A stretch of DNA of 34,573 bases from an uncultured Muribaculaceae bacterium (GTDB taxonomy: Bacteria; Bacteroidota; Bacteroidia; Bacteroidales; Muribaculaceae): positions 1 through 34,573 of the forward strand of contig CAJUAT010000026.1 in NCBI GenBank assembly GCA_910584525.1, written 5' to 3'. Position numbers and translations under genes: made by a program. Below, in pieces: positions 26,072 through 34,573 of this stretch (within the stretch, counting starts at the first letter, position 1; every line of letters begins with the position of its first letter). The notes beneath the pieces were generated by a model. That model was not told the DNA's origin and ran no database searches. It saw only the letters and a program-made list of their open reading frames with translations.

Positions 26072-28024
26072 ATGTCGCGGGTGGCGGCATGCGTGCCTGA
26101 GGTACATCCTGCCGGTATTCCGGCAAATATAGCATCCATAAAGTTTCAGGCCGAACAATGTAATGCCGCTGGGGTTGAGGTGGCGGTATTTCCTGAGATG
26201 TGCGTCACAGGCTACACCTGTGCCGACCTTTTCCACGACAGTCTGCTTCTCGACGATGCCTTGTCGGCTCTCGCTGACCTCGCCGACTTTTCACGCAATA
26301 TCAATACCGTGATTTTCATCGGCGCTCCCATTAGCCACAACGGTTCTCTCTACAACTGCGCCATCGCCATCGGCGACGGCAGGATTTTAGGGGCAGTGCC
26401 TAAATGCCATCTCCCAAATTATAATGAATTTTATGAAGGACGCTGGTTCGCCTCCGGGTTCGACATCCCCGACGAAGGGGTGACCATTGAAATCCCTGGC
26501 CATGCCAATGGAGACAATCCACTGACCTTCAAGCTGTCGCGCCATCTGCTTTTCGATATCGGGAACACACTGTACGGAGTGGAGCTTTGCGAAGACGTGT
26601 GGGTACCGACGCCACCGAGCGGAGAGCTTGCGCAGGCAGGCTCCGACATCATCCTCAACCTGTCGGCCTCGGATGCCTTGATAGGCAAACGCGCTTATAC
26701 AGTAGACCTTATCAATGGCCAGTCGGCACGCTGCCGTTGCGGTTACGTCTACGCCTCGGCTGGCTTCGGCGAGTCGTCGACCGACCTGGCCTTCGCCGGC
26801 AATGCCTTCATATCCGAAAACGGACGTATGCTCGCCTCCTCCCTGCCCTTCACCACCGACGCCGGCATATATGTCGCCGACATCGACGTGCAGCACCTGC
26901 GCCACGACCGCATACACTGCAACACTTTCGGCCGCCGCATAAGCGGCGAATACGAGAGAGTTCACGCCGCCATCCCCACCCACCGACAGAAGCCGCTGGA
27001 ATACCGCGACATAGACCCCACTCCCTTCATCGACGCGGATACCTCGCGTATGCACCAGCGCTGCGACGAGATAAGCTCCATACAGTCTTGGGGACTTGCC
27101 ACACGGCTAAAGGCCATCAACTGCCGCCACGCCGTGATTGGCATCTCGGGTGGACTCGACTCCACTCTGGCACTCCTCGTTACCGTAAAGGCCTTCGACA
27201 TGCTCGGCTTTGACAGAAAGGGAATATATGCCATCACGATGCCCGGCTTCGGCACCACCAGCCGCACCAAGAATAATGCCGACCGCCTCATGGCCCTGCT
27301 GGGAGTGACCTCCCTTGAGATTCCGATAGCCAAGGCCGTGAACCAGCATTTCGCCGACATTGACCATGACGCCGACAACCACGACATCACCTATGAGAAC
27401 TCACAGGCACGCCAGCGCACACTCATCCTGATGGACTATGCCAACAAGGTGAACGGGCTGGTGATAGGCACCGGCGACCTGTCCGAGCTGGCCTTGGGAT
27501 GGTGCACCTACAACGGCGACCATATGTCGATGTACGGCGTCAACGCCTCGGTGCCCAAGACGATGGTGCGCTACCTTGTGGGAGGCTATGCACGCAATGC
27601 GGGCGAATCGGAGCTCCGCGACACTCTTGAAGACATCATCGCCACCCCCATCAGCCCCGAGCTTCTTCCCGCCGACGCCAACGGCGAGATTGCACAGAAA
27701 ACGGAAGACACCGTAGGACCTTACGAGCTTCACGACTTCTTCCTCTACCATATGATGCGTTACGGCACCGACCCCTGCAAGACGGCAGCCATGGCTGCCA
27801 AAGGGTTTGCCGGCAAGTACGACCTCCCCTGCATTCTGCATTGGCTGAGAGTGTTCTACCGCCGGTTCTTCAGCCAGCAGTTCAAGCGCAGCTGCATGCC
27901 CGACGGCGTAAAGGTCGGCTCCATATGTCTCTCGCCGCGCGGCGACTGGCGTATGCCCTCCGACGCCTCAGCCGACATTTGGCTCCGAAGAATCGACAGC
28001 GCCATTAACAACACACTGAAATGA
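26072..28024 (+). CDS. nadE: glutamine-dependent NAD+ synthetase
   Basis: This enzyme converts nicotinic acid adenine dinucleotide to NAD using glutamine nitrogen. From 26072 it has 650 residues. The N-terminal nitrilase-type amidase has the Glu-Lys-Cys triad E42 (FPEMC), K111 (PKCHLPNY) and C173 (ELCEDVW). The C-terminal ATP-pyrophosphatase synthetase has SGGLDS (359-364) and GTGDLSELALGWCTYNGDHM. The frame is open to an ATG at 25994. I favour 26072 because AAGGAG lies 6 nt upstream and MSRVAACVPEV is how the domain starts; 26033 is an alternative. The stop overlaps the PAP2 gene by 4 bp. Confidence 0.95.
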   Translation: MSRVAACVPEVHPAGIPANIASIKFQAEQCNAAGVEVAVFPEMCVTGYTCADLFHDSLLLDDALSALADLADFSRNINTVIFIGAPISHNGSLYNCAIAIGDGRILGAVPKCHLPNYNEFYEGRWFASGFDIPDEGVTIEIPGHANGDNPLTFKLSRHLLFDIGNTLYGVELCEDVWVPTPPSGELAQAGSDIILNLSASDALIGKRAYTVDLINGQSARCRCGYVYASAGFGESSTDLAFAGNAFISENGRMLASSLPFTTDAGIYVADIDVQHLRHDRIHCNTFGRRISGEYERVHAAIPTHRQKPLEYRDIDPTPFIDADTSRMHQRCDEISSIQSWGLATRLKAINCRHAVIGISGGLDSTLALLVTVKAFDMLGFDRKGIYAITMPGFGTTSRTKNNADRLMALLGVTSLEIPIAKAVNQHFADIDHDADNHDITYENSQARQRTLILMDYANKVNGLVIGTGDLSELALGWCTYNGDHMSMYGVNASVPKTMVRYLVGGYARNAGESELRDTLEDIIATPISPELLPADANGEIAQKTEDTVGPYELHDFFLYHMMRYGTDPCKTAAMAAKGFAGKYDLPCILHWLRVFYRRFFSQQFKRSCMPDGVKVGSICLSPRGDWRMPSDASADIWLRRIDSAINNTLK

Positions 28025-28719
28025 ATTTAGACGAACAGATATTACTTATTGCCAACGGATATCACACGCCATTCCTTGATTTCCTGATGACGGCATTCAC
28101 CGGCAGCTTGATATGGGTACCATTCTACATCGCCTGCTTTGCGGGACTTGTCTATAAATATGGCTGGAGCAAAGCATTTGTGATGCTTGCGGTTATAGGA
28201 TGCGCGGTAGCGGCAGCCGATCAGGTATGCAGCCATATGCTCAGGCCCATGTTCGAGCGGCTACGACCGTCGAACCTCGAGAATCCCTTCTCTCAGTACA
28301 TCACGGTGGTCAACGGTTATCGAGGCGGAGCCTACGGCTTCCCTTCGTGCCATGCCTCCAACTGCTTCGCGCTCGTAGGCGCCTTGTCGGTATTCACGCT
28401 GTCGCGACGTTTTACAGCCATATTGACGGTATGGGCATTGCTGCTATGCTTCACGCGCATGTATCTCGGCGTCCATTATCCCTCCGACTTGCTTGTCGGC
28501 GCAATGATAGGCGGAACCATTGGCGCATCTTTCGCCATGATATGCCGCTCGCTGGCTCCCAACATAAAAAAATACAGACAAAGCACAGGGTATACACCCT
28601 ATACGCTTCGTCTGCAGTCAATAACATCATCAACCATTACCCTGACACCCGTGACAATACCTGTGGCCATTCTGCTGCTCACACTACTGATATGCACAAT
28701 GGTGTCGATAATAATCTAA
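28021..28719 (+). CDS. PAP2-family membrane phosphatase
   Basis: A 232-residue membrane phosphatase of the PAP2 superfamily, which includes undecaprenyl-diphosphate and lipid A phosphatases. The three motifs are present with small changes: R-x6-RP (LRPMFERLRPSN, Arg for the usual Lys), PSCH (Cys for Gly) and TRMYLGVHYPSD. Several TM segments surround them, and a final hydrophobic segment after residue 200 extends the usual core. It overlaps nadE in ATGA and precedes the tsaC/sua5 gene by 3 bp. The substrate is not determined; recycling of undecaprenyl diphosphate is plausible. Confidence 0.88.
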   Translation: MNLDEQILLIANGYHTPFLDFLMTAFTGSLIWVPFYIACFAGLVYKYGWSKAFVMLAVIGCAVAAADQVCSHMLRPMFERLRPSNLENPFSQYITVVNGYRGGAYGFPSCHASNCFALVGALSVFTLSRRFTAILTVWALLLCFTRMYLGVHYPSDLLVGAMIGGTIGASFAMICRSLAPNIKKYRQSTGYTPYTLRLQSITSSTITLTPVTIPVAILLLTLLICTMVSIII

Positions 28720-28722
28720 TCC

Positions 28723-29319
28723 ATGAAAGAACTGTCATCACACTCAGTGCCGCGATTCACCCGTGAAGACATCACCAAAGCTCTTGAGACCCTGAAGGCG
28801 GGCGGCGTAATCCTCTATCCCACCGACACCATCTGGGGACTGGGCTGTGACGCCACAAACCCCGAGGCTGTGGAGAAAATTTACTATATCAAGGGGCGGT
28901 CGGAGAGCAAGGCCATGCTCGCGCTCGTAGGCTCCGACGGCCAGCTCCAGAATGCCGTGGCACATATCCCCGAGATTTCGTGGGAACTCATCGACAGTGC
29001 CGTGCATCCCCTCACCATCATCTACGACCATCCCAAAGGTCTTGCCCACAATCTCATAGCCCCCGACGGCTCGATGGGCATACGGATTACCAACGAGAAC
29101 TTCTCCCGCACGCTATGCCAGCGCTTCGGCAAGCCGATAGTGTCGACGTCGGCCAACAAAAGCGGCCAGAAATCGCCGGCCACATTCGCCGACATACCGC
29201 GCGAAATCAAGGAGAAAGTAGACTATATTGTCAAATATGGCCGCGACAACTCCTTGCCGCACACCGCCTCCAATATCATCAAGATATCAGACGGCGGCGT
29301 GGTCAAGGTGATAAGGTAA
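28723..29319 (+). CDS. L-threonylcarbamoyladenylate synthase (TsaC/YwlC type)
   Basis: It makes threonylcarbamoyl-AMP from Thr, bicarbonate and ATP, the first step of the tRNA t6A37 modification. The 198-residue protein is a short YrdC-fold form without the Sua5 extension. Visible motifs are GGVILYPTDTIWGLGCDA, the KGR nucleotide-binding triplet (YYIKGRSESKAM) and VSTSANKSGQKSP. It is the last gene of the nadE-PAP2 unit. An AGAGCGCGT repeat begins at the stop codon. Confidence 0.93.
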   Translation: MKELSSHSVPRFTREDITKALETLKAGGVILYPTDTIWGLGCDATNPEAVEKIYYIKGRSESKAMLALVGSDGQLQNAVAHIPEISWELIDSAVHPLTIIYDHPKGLAHNLIAPDGSMGIRITNENFSRTLCQRFGKPIVSTSANKSGQKSPATFADIPREIKEKVDYIVKYGRDNSLPHTASNIIKISDGGVVKVIR

Positions 29320-29341
29320 GAGCGCGTCCTTTAGAGCGCGT
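29319..29341 (+). repeat. two AGAGCGCGT copies, 14 bp apart
   Basis: AGAGCGCGT occurs at 29319-29327 and 29333-29341. The second, with flanks CTTTAGAGCGCGTTCATTAA, closely matches the single copy at 23482. Both sites lie directly after a stop codon. Confidence 0.55.
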
Positions 29342-29368
29342 TCATTAAGATTTAGGGATCGCAGCGGT

Positions 29369-29941
29369 TCAGAGCAAACCATCGGTATACCTGCCCAGCC
29401 TCTTCATGCTTATGGAGAAGGAGACACGGTACAGACCATAGGCTATCAGCGATATGCCGAGCCACAGCCATTCCACATACAGGCTCTGGATCGGATTGGT
29501 AAGCCATATTATCGAGAAACCAATGGTACAGAAAAGGAGGAGTATCATCCATATCACCCATACCGGATTATACGCCATGAGCATACACGACTCGCAGACG
29601 CCGTTGATGGCCACCACCAGAATCCATATTCCTATAATGTACATGAACGTAAGCGTGAGTTCCGGAGCCGGGATACAGAACATCCATATACCGGCAATCA
29701 GCTCCAGAATAGCAAGGCAGAGGCTCCATCCCCATCCGCTATAGGAAGTATTGCTGAAGGCCACCACCAGATTGGCAACGCCGGCGGCACACATTATGCC
29801 GGCAAACACGTATGCCATGACCGGCAACGACTGCATGGGCGCACACAGACACCATATACCGAAACCTATGGCTATCAGCCCTGTAAGCAGCGGCAGCCAC
29901 CAGAAACGGCTGATAAAACCAGTTGTAAACTTCTTTTTCAT
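29369..29941 (-). CDS. HdeD-like DUF308 membrane protein
   Basis: A 190-residue protein with six hydrophobic segments in three pairs, the DUF308/HdeD pattern (WWLPLLTGLIAIGFGIWCL; GIMCAAGVANLVVAF; ILELIAGIWMF; GIWILVVAINGVCESC). E. coli HdeD is linked to acid stress, but the family's mechanism is unknown. It is transcribed alone, divergent from clpB across a 190-bp region, and the pairing of two stress-associated genes may be meaningful (inference). Confidence 0.85.
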   Translation of the reverse strand: MKKKFTTGFISRFWWLPLLTGLIAIGFGIWCLCAPMQSLPVMAYVFAGIMCAAGVANLVVAFSNTSYSGWGWSLCLAILELIAGIWMFCIPAPELTLTFMYIIGIWILVVAINGVCESCMLMAYNPVWVIWMILLLFCTIGFSIIWLTNPIQSLYVEWLWLGISLIAYGLYRVSFSISMKRLGRYTDGLL

Positions 29942-29968
29942 AATATACAGATTTTAGAATTTATTCAG

Positions 29969-29992
29969 CTTGTTTGACATTGTAAAAACAAG
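29969..29992. repeat. inverted repeat between hdeD-like gene and clpB
   Basis: CTTGTTT (29969-29975) and AAACAAG (29986-29992), 10-bp spacer, with CAG/CTG further out. It does not match the CIRCE heat-shock operator. It may be an operator for one or both divergent genes. Confidence 0.35.
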
Positions 29993-29999
29993 TGCTGAC

Positions 30000-30007
30000 T
30001 ATTTTGG
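30000..30007 (+). promoter_or_regulatory. possible clpB -7 box
   Basis: TATTTTGG matches TAnnTTTG with one mismatch, about 125 bp before clpB. The -33 spacing is not ideal, so this is tentative; a heat-shock promoter of another class could be used instead. Confidence 0.25.
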
Positions 30008-30019
30008 TTCGGTTTTTGT

Positions 30020-30037
30020 AAGGACTTTAAGGTCATA
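30020..30037 (+). repeat. two 9-bp repeat units upstream of clpB
   Basis: AAGGACTTT followed by AAGGTCATA, the same 9-bp family as at 7861, in the clpB leader region. Confidence 0.5.
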
Positions 30038-30131
30038 ATCCTAAACTTGCCGGGGGAATAAACCCAACAAGGGCACGGGATGTTATAACAACAGAACCGA
30101 GAATTAACAAAAATTCCATAAATTTAATATT

Positions 30132-32732
30132 ATGAATTTTAACAATTTCACCATCAAGTCGCAGGAAGTGGTTCAGAAAGCGATAGACTATGCCAAACAG
30201 GCTGGCCAACAGCAGATTGAGCCGTCGCATATCCTGAAGGCGATACTCTCCGAGGGTGAGTCGATAGTCAACTTTATCTTCCAGAAGACGGGAGTAAATC
30301 TGCAGACTGTCAAGAGCGGAATTGACGCCGACATTGCCGGACTGCCGAAGGTGTCGGGCGGTGAGGTATTCCTGTCGCGTGAGTCGAACGACGCATTGCA
30401 GAAGGCTGTGGAATATTCCAAGAAGCAGGGCGATGAGTATGTTTCGCTGGAGGCCATGCTTATGGGAATCTTCCAGACGCGTTGCAAAGCCGCGCAGGTG
30501 CTCAAGGATGCCGGTCTTTCGGAGAAAGAGCTGCAGGCCGCCATTATGGAACTGCGCAAAGGAAACAAGGTAAAGGACCAGAGCGCCGAAGAGACCTATC
30601 AGGCTCTCGGCAAATATGCCATAAATCTCAACGACCGTGCGCGTAACGGCAAGCTCGACCCGGTGATAGGGCGCGACGAGGAGATACGCCGCGTGCTTCA
30701 GATATTGTCGCGGCGCACCAAGAACAATCCCATGCTTGTCGGCGAGCCGGGCACCGGCAAGACGGCTATCGCCGAAGGCCTCGCCATGCGTATCGTGCGC
30801 GGCGATGTTCCCGAGAACCTGAAGACAAAGCAGATCTTCTCGCTCGACATGGGTGCCCTGGTAGCCGGCGCAAAATACAAGGGTGAGTTTGAAGAACGTC
30901 TCAAGGCAATAGTCAACGAAGTGTCGAGTTCCGATGGCGAGATTATTCTCTTCATCGACGAGATACACACCCTTGTGGGAGCAGGCAAGGGCGAGGGAGC
31001 CATGGATGCCGCCAATATCCTCAAGCCGGCTCTGGCCCGCGGCGAACTCCGCAGCATCGGCGCCACCACCCTCGACGAATACCAGAAATACTTCGAGAAA
31101 GACAAGGCTCTCGAACGCCGTTTCCAGAAGGTTATGGTCGACGAGCCTGACGAGCTCTCGGCGATATCCATCCTTCGAGGCCTTAAGGAGCGCTATGAGA
31201 ACCACCACAAGGTGCGCATCATGGACGAGGCCATCATAGCGGCCGTACAGCTCTCGGTAAGATATATCACCGACAGGTTCCTACCCGACAAGGCCATAGA
31301 CCTTATAGACGAGGCGGCCTCCAAGCTGCGTCTTGAGATGGATTCCCAGCCGCAGGCCCTCGACGAGGCCAGCCGCAAAATCAAACAGCTCGAGATTGAA
31401 CGCGAGGCCATAAAGCGAGAGAAAGATGATTACAAGCTCAAGGAGATTGACGAAGACCTCGCCAACCTTCGCGACACTGAAAAGGAACTCCGCGCCAAAT
31501 GGCAGGCCGAGAAAACGGAAATCAACAAGATTCAGCAGAACAAGATTGACATAGAACAGCTCAACTATGAGGCTGAGAAAGCGGAGCGAGAGGGCGACTA
31601 TGCCAAGGTTGCCGAGATCCGTTACAGCCGCATCAAACAGAAAGAAGACGAGAACGCCCAGATACAGCTGAAGCTCAAGGAGCTGCAGGGCGATGGAGCC
31701 ATGATCAAGGAGGAAGTGGATGCCGAGGACATCGCGGAGATTGTGAGCCGCTGGACAGGCATTCCCGTCAAGAAGATGGCCCAGAGCGAGAAGGAGAAGC
31801 TGCTCCATCTTGAAGAGGAACTGCACCACAGGGTAGTGGGTCAGGAGGATGCGATACGCGCCGTATCGGATGCCGTGCGCCGCAGCCGTGCCGGCCTCAA
31901 CGACCCCCGACGCCCAATAGGCTCGTTCATATTCCTCGGCACCACCGGCGTCGGCAAGACCGAACTCGCCAAGGCTCTCGCCGAATACCTCTTCGACGAC
32001 GAGGACATGATGACACGTATTGACATGTCGGAATATATGGAGAAGCACTCCGTGAGCCGTCTTGTAGGAGCGCCTCCGGGATACGTAGGCTACGAGGAGG
32101 GCGGACAGCTCACCGAGGCAGTGCGCAGAAAACCTTATTCCGTAGTGCTCTTCGACGAGATCGAGAAGGCCAACCCCGACGTGTTCAACATCCTTCTGCA
32201 GGTGCTCGACGATGGACGACTCACCGACAACAAGGGCCGCTTCATCAACTTCAAGAACACCATCATAATCATGACCTCCAACATGGGTTCCGACATAATA
32301 CGCGAGAACTTCAAGGACTTCAACGACAAGAAGGAGGATGAGAAGGAGAACATTATCCAGACCACGAAGCAGGATGTGATGGACAGGCTCAAACAGATCA
32401 TACGTCCGGAGTTCCTCAACCGAATCGACGAGACGGTGATGTTCACGCCACTGGGCAAGAAGGAAATCCTGGAGATTGTGGAGCTGCAGGTAAAGAGCGT
32501 CAAGAAGATGCTTATGGCCAACGGCATCACGCTCGACGTGACCAAGGAGGCACTGGATCTACTTGCCGAAGATGGCTACGACCCGGAGTTCGGCGCACGT
32601 CCCGTTAAGCGTACAATCCAGCGTATGGTGCTCAACCAGCTGTCGAAGGACATCCTGGCGCAGAAAGTGGACCGCGAACATCCCATCACTATCGACCGCG
32701 ACGGCGACAACCTCGTGTTCAAAAACTCCTGA
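30132..32732 (+). CDS. clpB: ATP-dependent disaggregase ClpB
   Basis: A hexameric AAA+ chaperone that, with DnaK, pulls proteins out of aggregates. The 866 residues show the N-terminal Clp_N repeats (1-145) and AAA-1 with Walker A GEPGTGKT (204-211). A coiled-coil M-domain rich in Lys/Glu follows (about 400-525), then AAA-2 with Walker A GTTGVGKT (603-610). The length and M-domain identify ClpB rather than ClpA or ClpC, and there is no sign of a ClpP-binding loop. The gene stands alone with a very strong terminator. Confidence 0.97.
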   Translation: MNFNNFTIKSQEVVQKAIDYAKQAGQQQIEPSHILKAILSEGESIVNFIFQKTGVNLQTVKSGIDADIAGLPKVSGGEVFLSRESNDALQKAVEYSKKQGDEYVSLEAMLMGIFQTRCKAAQVLKDAGLSEKELQAAIMELRKGNKVKDQSAEETYQALGKYAINLNDRARNGKLDPVIGRDEEIRRVLQILSRRTKNNPMLVGEPGTGKTAIAEGLAMRIVRGDVPENLKTKQIFSLDMGALVAGAKYKGEFEERLKAIVNEVSSSDGEIILFIDEIHTLVGAGKGEGAMDAANILKPALARGELRSIGATTLDEYQKYFEKDKALERRFQKVMVDEPDELSAISILRGLKERYENHHKVRIMDEAIIAAVQLSVRYITDRFLPDKAIDLIDEAASKLRLEMDSQPQALDEASRKIKQLEIEREAIKREKDDYKLKEIDEDLANLRDTEKELRAKWQAEKTEINKIQQNKIDIEQLNYEAEKAEREGDYAKVAEIRYSRIKQKEDENAQIQLKLKELQGDGAMIKEEVDAEDIAEIVSRWTGIPVKKMAQSEKEKLLHLEEELHHRVVGQEDAIRAVSDAVRRSRAGLNDPRRPIGSFIFLGTTGVGKTELAKALAEYLFDDEDMMTRIDMSEYMEKHSVSRLVGAPPGYVGYEEGGQLTEAVRRKPYSVVLFDEIEKANPDVFNILLQVLDDGRLTDNKGRFINFKNTIIIMTSNMGSDIIRENFKDFNDKKEDEKENIIQTTKQDVMDRLKQIIRPEFLNRIDETVMFTPLGKKEILEIVELQVKSVKKMLMANGITLDVTKEALDLLAEDGYDPEFGARPVKRTIQRMVLNQLSKDILAQKVDREHPITIDRDGDNLVFKNS

Positions 32733-32756
32733 CCCGCCAACAACGCAAATTTATAG

Positions 32757-32792
32757 AAAGACTCCACATCGGGATGCCGATGTGGAGTCTTT
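32757..32792. terminator. clpB terminator, probably bidirectional
   Basis: A perfect 16-bp stem (32757-32772 with 32777-32792), starting AAAGACTCCACATCGG, with a GATG loop followed by TTGTTT. It lies between convergent clpB and the DUF6377 gene. Confidence 0.9.
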
Positions 32793-32818
32793 TGTTTCAG
32801 CGCGGACACGTAAAGGAG

Positions 32819-34486
32819 TCATATCTTGTTGTTGTAGACAGTGCGGATTGATATATTGAGCATACGGGCTATGTCGGCGCTTTTATCTACACCAAGTCGG
32901 CGTATGGCATATATCCTCATCTTCGTTGTCAGCGTCTTGCTCTTCTCGATGGCCTCGGAATCCGCCTTCGACTCTTCGGATACGAGCGCATTATATTCCG
33001 TCACGAAATTTGGAAAGACCGAGAGAATGGTATTGTCGAGCTCACGGTTGAAAATCTCGTGCATACTGTCGATAATCAACGGGTCGTCGAGATCCATTTT
33101 CGCCTCGTCAAATTTCTTGAGTCTGAACTTGCGCAGCATCTTCTTTCTGAAGGTGTCGAAGTCGGCTATATAATCGGAGTTCAGGCGGAAGGCCATGGCG
33201 AGCATACCCCGGATAACGCCGTTGGCCTCTGTGAGCCGGCTGTTGGCCTCCTCGAGCGTCCGGTTGTTCTCCTCCACCTTCTCATTGATGTGCCGGAGTT
33301 CGGAAATGGCGTCGTCGCGCGACAGAACCGCTGCATGCAATTGCTTGTTCAGGCTTTCCACCTCTTTCTGGGTTTTTCGCACCTTTCTTATCTTTAGTGC
33401 CAGAAACACAAGACTCATTATCAGCGCAACCAGGAGCAGAGCCATAAGCACGGTCACGGCCACCAGCTGCCGGTCGCGACGATCTATGTCGTTCTTGTAA
33501 GCGTTTCTGACTTCTGGAAACACATTGGATATGCTCACCATGCGGTTACGGTTCTGATAGGCGTTGGCTATGTCGGAGCAGTATGAAAGATAGTCATAAG
33601 CGCGTTTCACATCTCCGTGACGGTAAAGGTATATGGCGAGATCCTGCAGGGCCGCCACTTCACGGTTCTCTATCTCGGCGTCGTTTATGGCAGCCACTAT
33701 CAGATACTTCATCATATTCGTGTCGTCGCCCATCTTTTCGTAATATCGGCTCAACCAATAGGCGTTGATGGCGTTTCGGCGGCTCGACACCTTGTTGCTG
33801 TCAACTTGCTTCCGGATATAGGCTATCTCCTCATCGGCAGGTTTGTGCTTGCTCCTGTACCGCACATATGCGGCGAGACCCACCCACAGGTTTTCACTCG
33901 TCACTCCATAGCTTTTCAGAGAGTCAATCATTGCCAGACCCTTCCTGTCGAGTTCTTCGCTCTTCGACTTGGTATGTGAAGCATATAGCCACTGTAGAGA
34001 ATATATGTACTCCATAGTCTGGAAATATCTTATCTTCATGTCGCGGTCGAGGCGAGACACGTCGATGTGGGTCATGGATTTCTCGGCATCGTCAAACAGC
34101 CCCATGATGGCGTAAATATTTGCTTCATTCAGGCGCCATTCCGCTATTTCATTCATATCCTCCGAATTGACTCTGGAGAGCATGTCGCCATACAGCGATG
34201 CGTAATACAATGCCGAATCGGCATTGTATACCAGATAAGCGTCGCACAACATGCGTATCACTCCTATCTTGTCGCTCTCTTTCTTCGCCTTGGCAAGTGA
34301 TTCCCGCAATCCTGATATCTCATGCTCCTTGATGGAAATATAATGCTGGTGATTGCGCACCACGGTGTCAAGACGGTGCATCAGTTCACGGTTCTCCTTT
34401 ATCGCATTGTTGGATGCCGACAAATCTATCGCGATTATCAGCGACAGCATCACTGCCAAACTGAATATATTACGAAATCTTTTCAT
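32819..34486 (-). CDS. DUF6377-type membrane-anchored regulator with C-terminal HTH
   Basis: A 555-residue protein. It has a signal peptide (about 1-25), a periplasmic helical region to about 335 with TPR-like repeats (YNADSALYYASLYGDM), one TM segment (about 345-367), a cytoplasmic coiled coil, and a C-terminal region ending in an HTH-like RLGVDKSADIARMLNISIRTVYNN. The layout matches the DUF6377 family of Bacteroidetes, presumed one-piece sensor-regulators; the signal and targets are unknown. The protein stops almost immediately after the HTH (TVYNNKI), where I recall relatives having about 20 more residues, so the DNA-binding end may be shortened. A TATTTTGG box lies upstream at 34503-34496. 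Confidence 0.82.
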   Translation of the reverse strand: MKRFRNIFSLAVMLSLIIAIDLSASNNAIKENRELMHRLDTVVRNHQHYISIKEHEISGLRESLAKAKKESDKIGVIRMLCDAYLVYNADSALYYASLYGDMLSRVNSEDMNEIAEWRLNEANIYAIMGLFDDAEKSMTHIDVSRLDRDMKIRYFQTMEYIYSLQWLYASHTKSKSEELDRKGLAMIDSLKSYGVTSENLWVGLAAYVRYRSKHKPADEEIAYIRKQVDSNKVSSRRNAINAYWLSRYYEKMGDDTNMMKYLIVAAINDAEIENREVAALQDLAIYLYRHGDVKRAYDYLSYCSDIANAYQNRNRMVSISNVFPEVRNAYKNDIDRRDRQLVAVTVLMALLLVALIMSLVFLALKIRKVRKTQKEVESLNKQLHAAVLSRDDAISELRHINEKVEENNRTLEEANSRLTEANGVIRGMLAMAFRLNSDYIADFDTFRKKMLRKFRLKKFDEAKMDLDDPLIIDSMHEIFNRELDNTILSVFPNFVTEYNALVSEESKADSEAIEKSKTLTTKMRIYAIRRLGVDKSADIARMLNISIRTVYNNKI

Positions 34487-34495
34487 GATATTTAA

Positions 34496-34503
34496 CCAAA
34501 ATA
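34496..34503 (-). promoter_or_regulatory. possible -7 box for the DUF6377 gene
   Basis: On the minus strand it reads TATTTTGG, one mismatch from TAnnTTTG, 9 bp before the ATG. It would give a very short leader. Confidence 0.3.
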
Positions 34504-34516
34504 TTGAACGGCTAAG

Positions 34517-34539
34517 TTAATTATTTAAGTTTCGCAAGT
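34517..34539 (-). repeat. second copy of the window-end element
   Basis: The reverse complement (ACTTGCGAAACTTAAATAAT...) matches positions 35-57 at 22 of 23 bases and is also preceded by CTGAAAT. It lies upstream of the DUF6377 gene and its possible promoter. Confidence 0.6.
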
Positions 34540-34573
34540 ATGTAATTTCAGAGATACGGGCATAAAAAAACGA

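Overview
The window looks like a chromosomal segment of a gut Bacteroidales bacterium, most likely from the Muribaculaceae or a nearby family; the family assignment is inference. The evidence is a set of Bacteroidetes-type promoters (TAnnTTTG -7 box, TTTG/TTG about 19-20 bp upstream), few Shine-Dalgarno sites, a tryptophanase of the Bacteroides type, a DUF4295 gene after rpmB-rpmG, a DUF6377 membrane-anchored regulator, and moderately GC-rich coding DNA. Almost everything is core metabolism and envelope biology. I see no prophage, insertion sequence, CRISPR array, tRNA or rRNA.

Layout. 23-217 (-) is a small predicted lipoprotein. 342-5313 (-) is one tightly packed unit: small membrane protein, dxs (isoprenoid precursors), trkA and trkH (potassium uptake), with stop/start overlaps. 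Divergent from it, 5459-7854 (+) holds an L,D-transpeptidase lipoprotein coupled to a DUF389 membrane protein. 7958-12945 (+) is dapA-dnaG followed by an ABC exporter pair. 13122-14498 is tnaA (indole production), with a striking palindrome over its promoter. 14847-17326 is rsfS-ftsH. 17573-23477 is a complete RND tripartite efflux operon (adaptor, pump, outer-membrane factor). 23578-24381 is an LpxA-type acyltransferase. 24596-25222 is rpmB-rpmG-DUF4295. 25301-25804 (-) is a small outer-membrane beta-barrel. 26072-29319 is nadE-PAP2 phosphatase-tsaC/sua5. 29369-29941 (-) is an HdeD-like DUF308 protein, divergent from clpB (30132-32732). 32819-34486 (-) is a DUF6377 regulator.

The less ordinary content lies mostly between genes. 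A 9-bp tandem repeat family (core AAGGTC/GACCTT) occurs at four intergenic sites. An AGAGCGCGT element occurs three times at two gene ends. A 23-bp element lies in inverted orientation near the two ends of the window (22/23 identical). An 18-bp-arm perfect palindrome spans the predicted tnaA promoter. Among proteins, the RND pump carries an apparent insertion of about 69 residues with two extra hydrophobic segments, the LpxA homologue has Ser in place of a conserved His, and the DUF6377 regulator ends right after its HTH. I found no clear new multi-gene system; the best candidates for something undescribed are the intergenic repeats and the tnaA palindrome.
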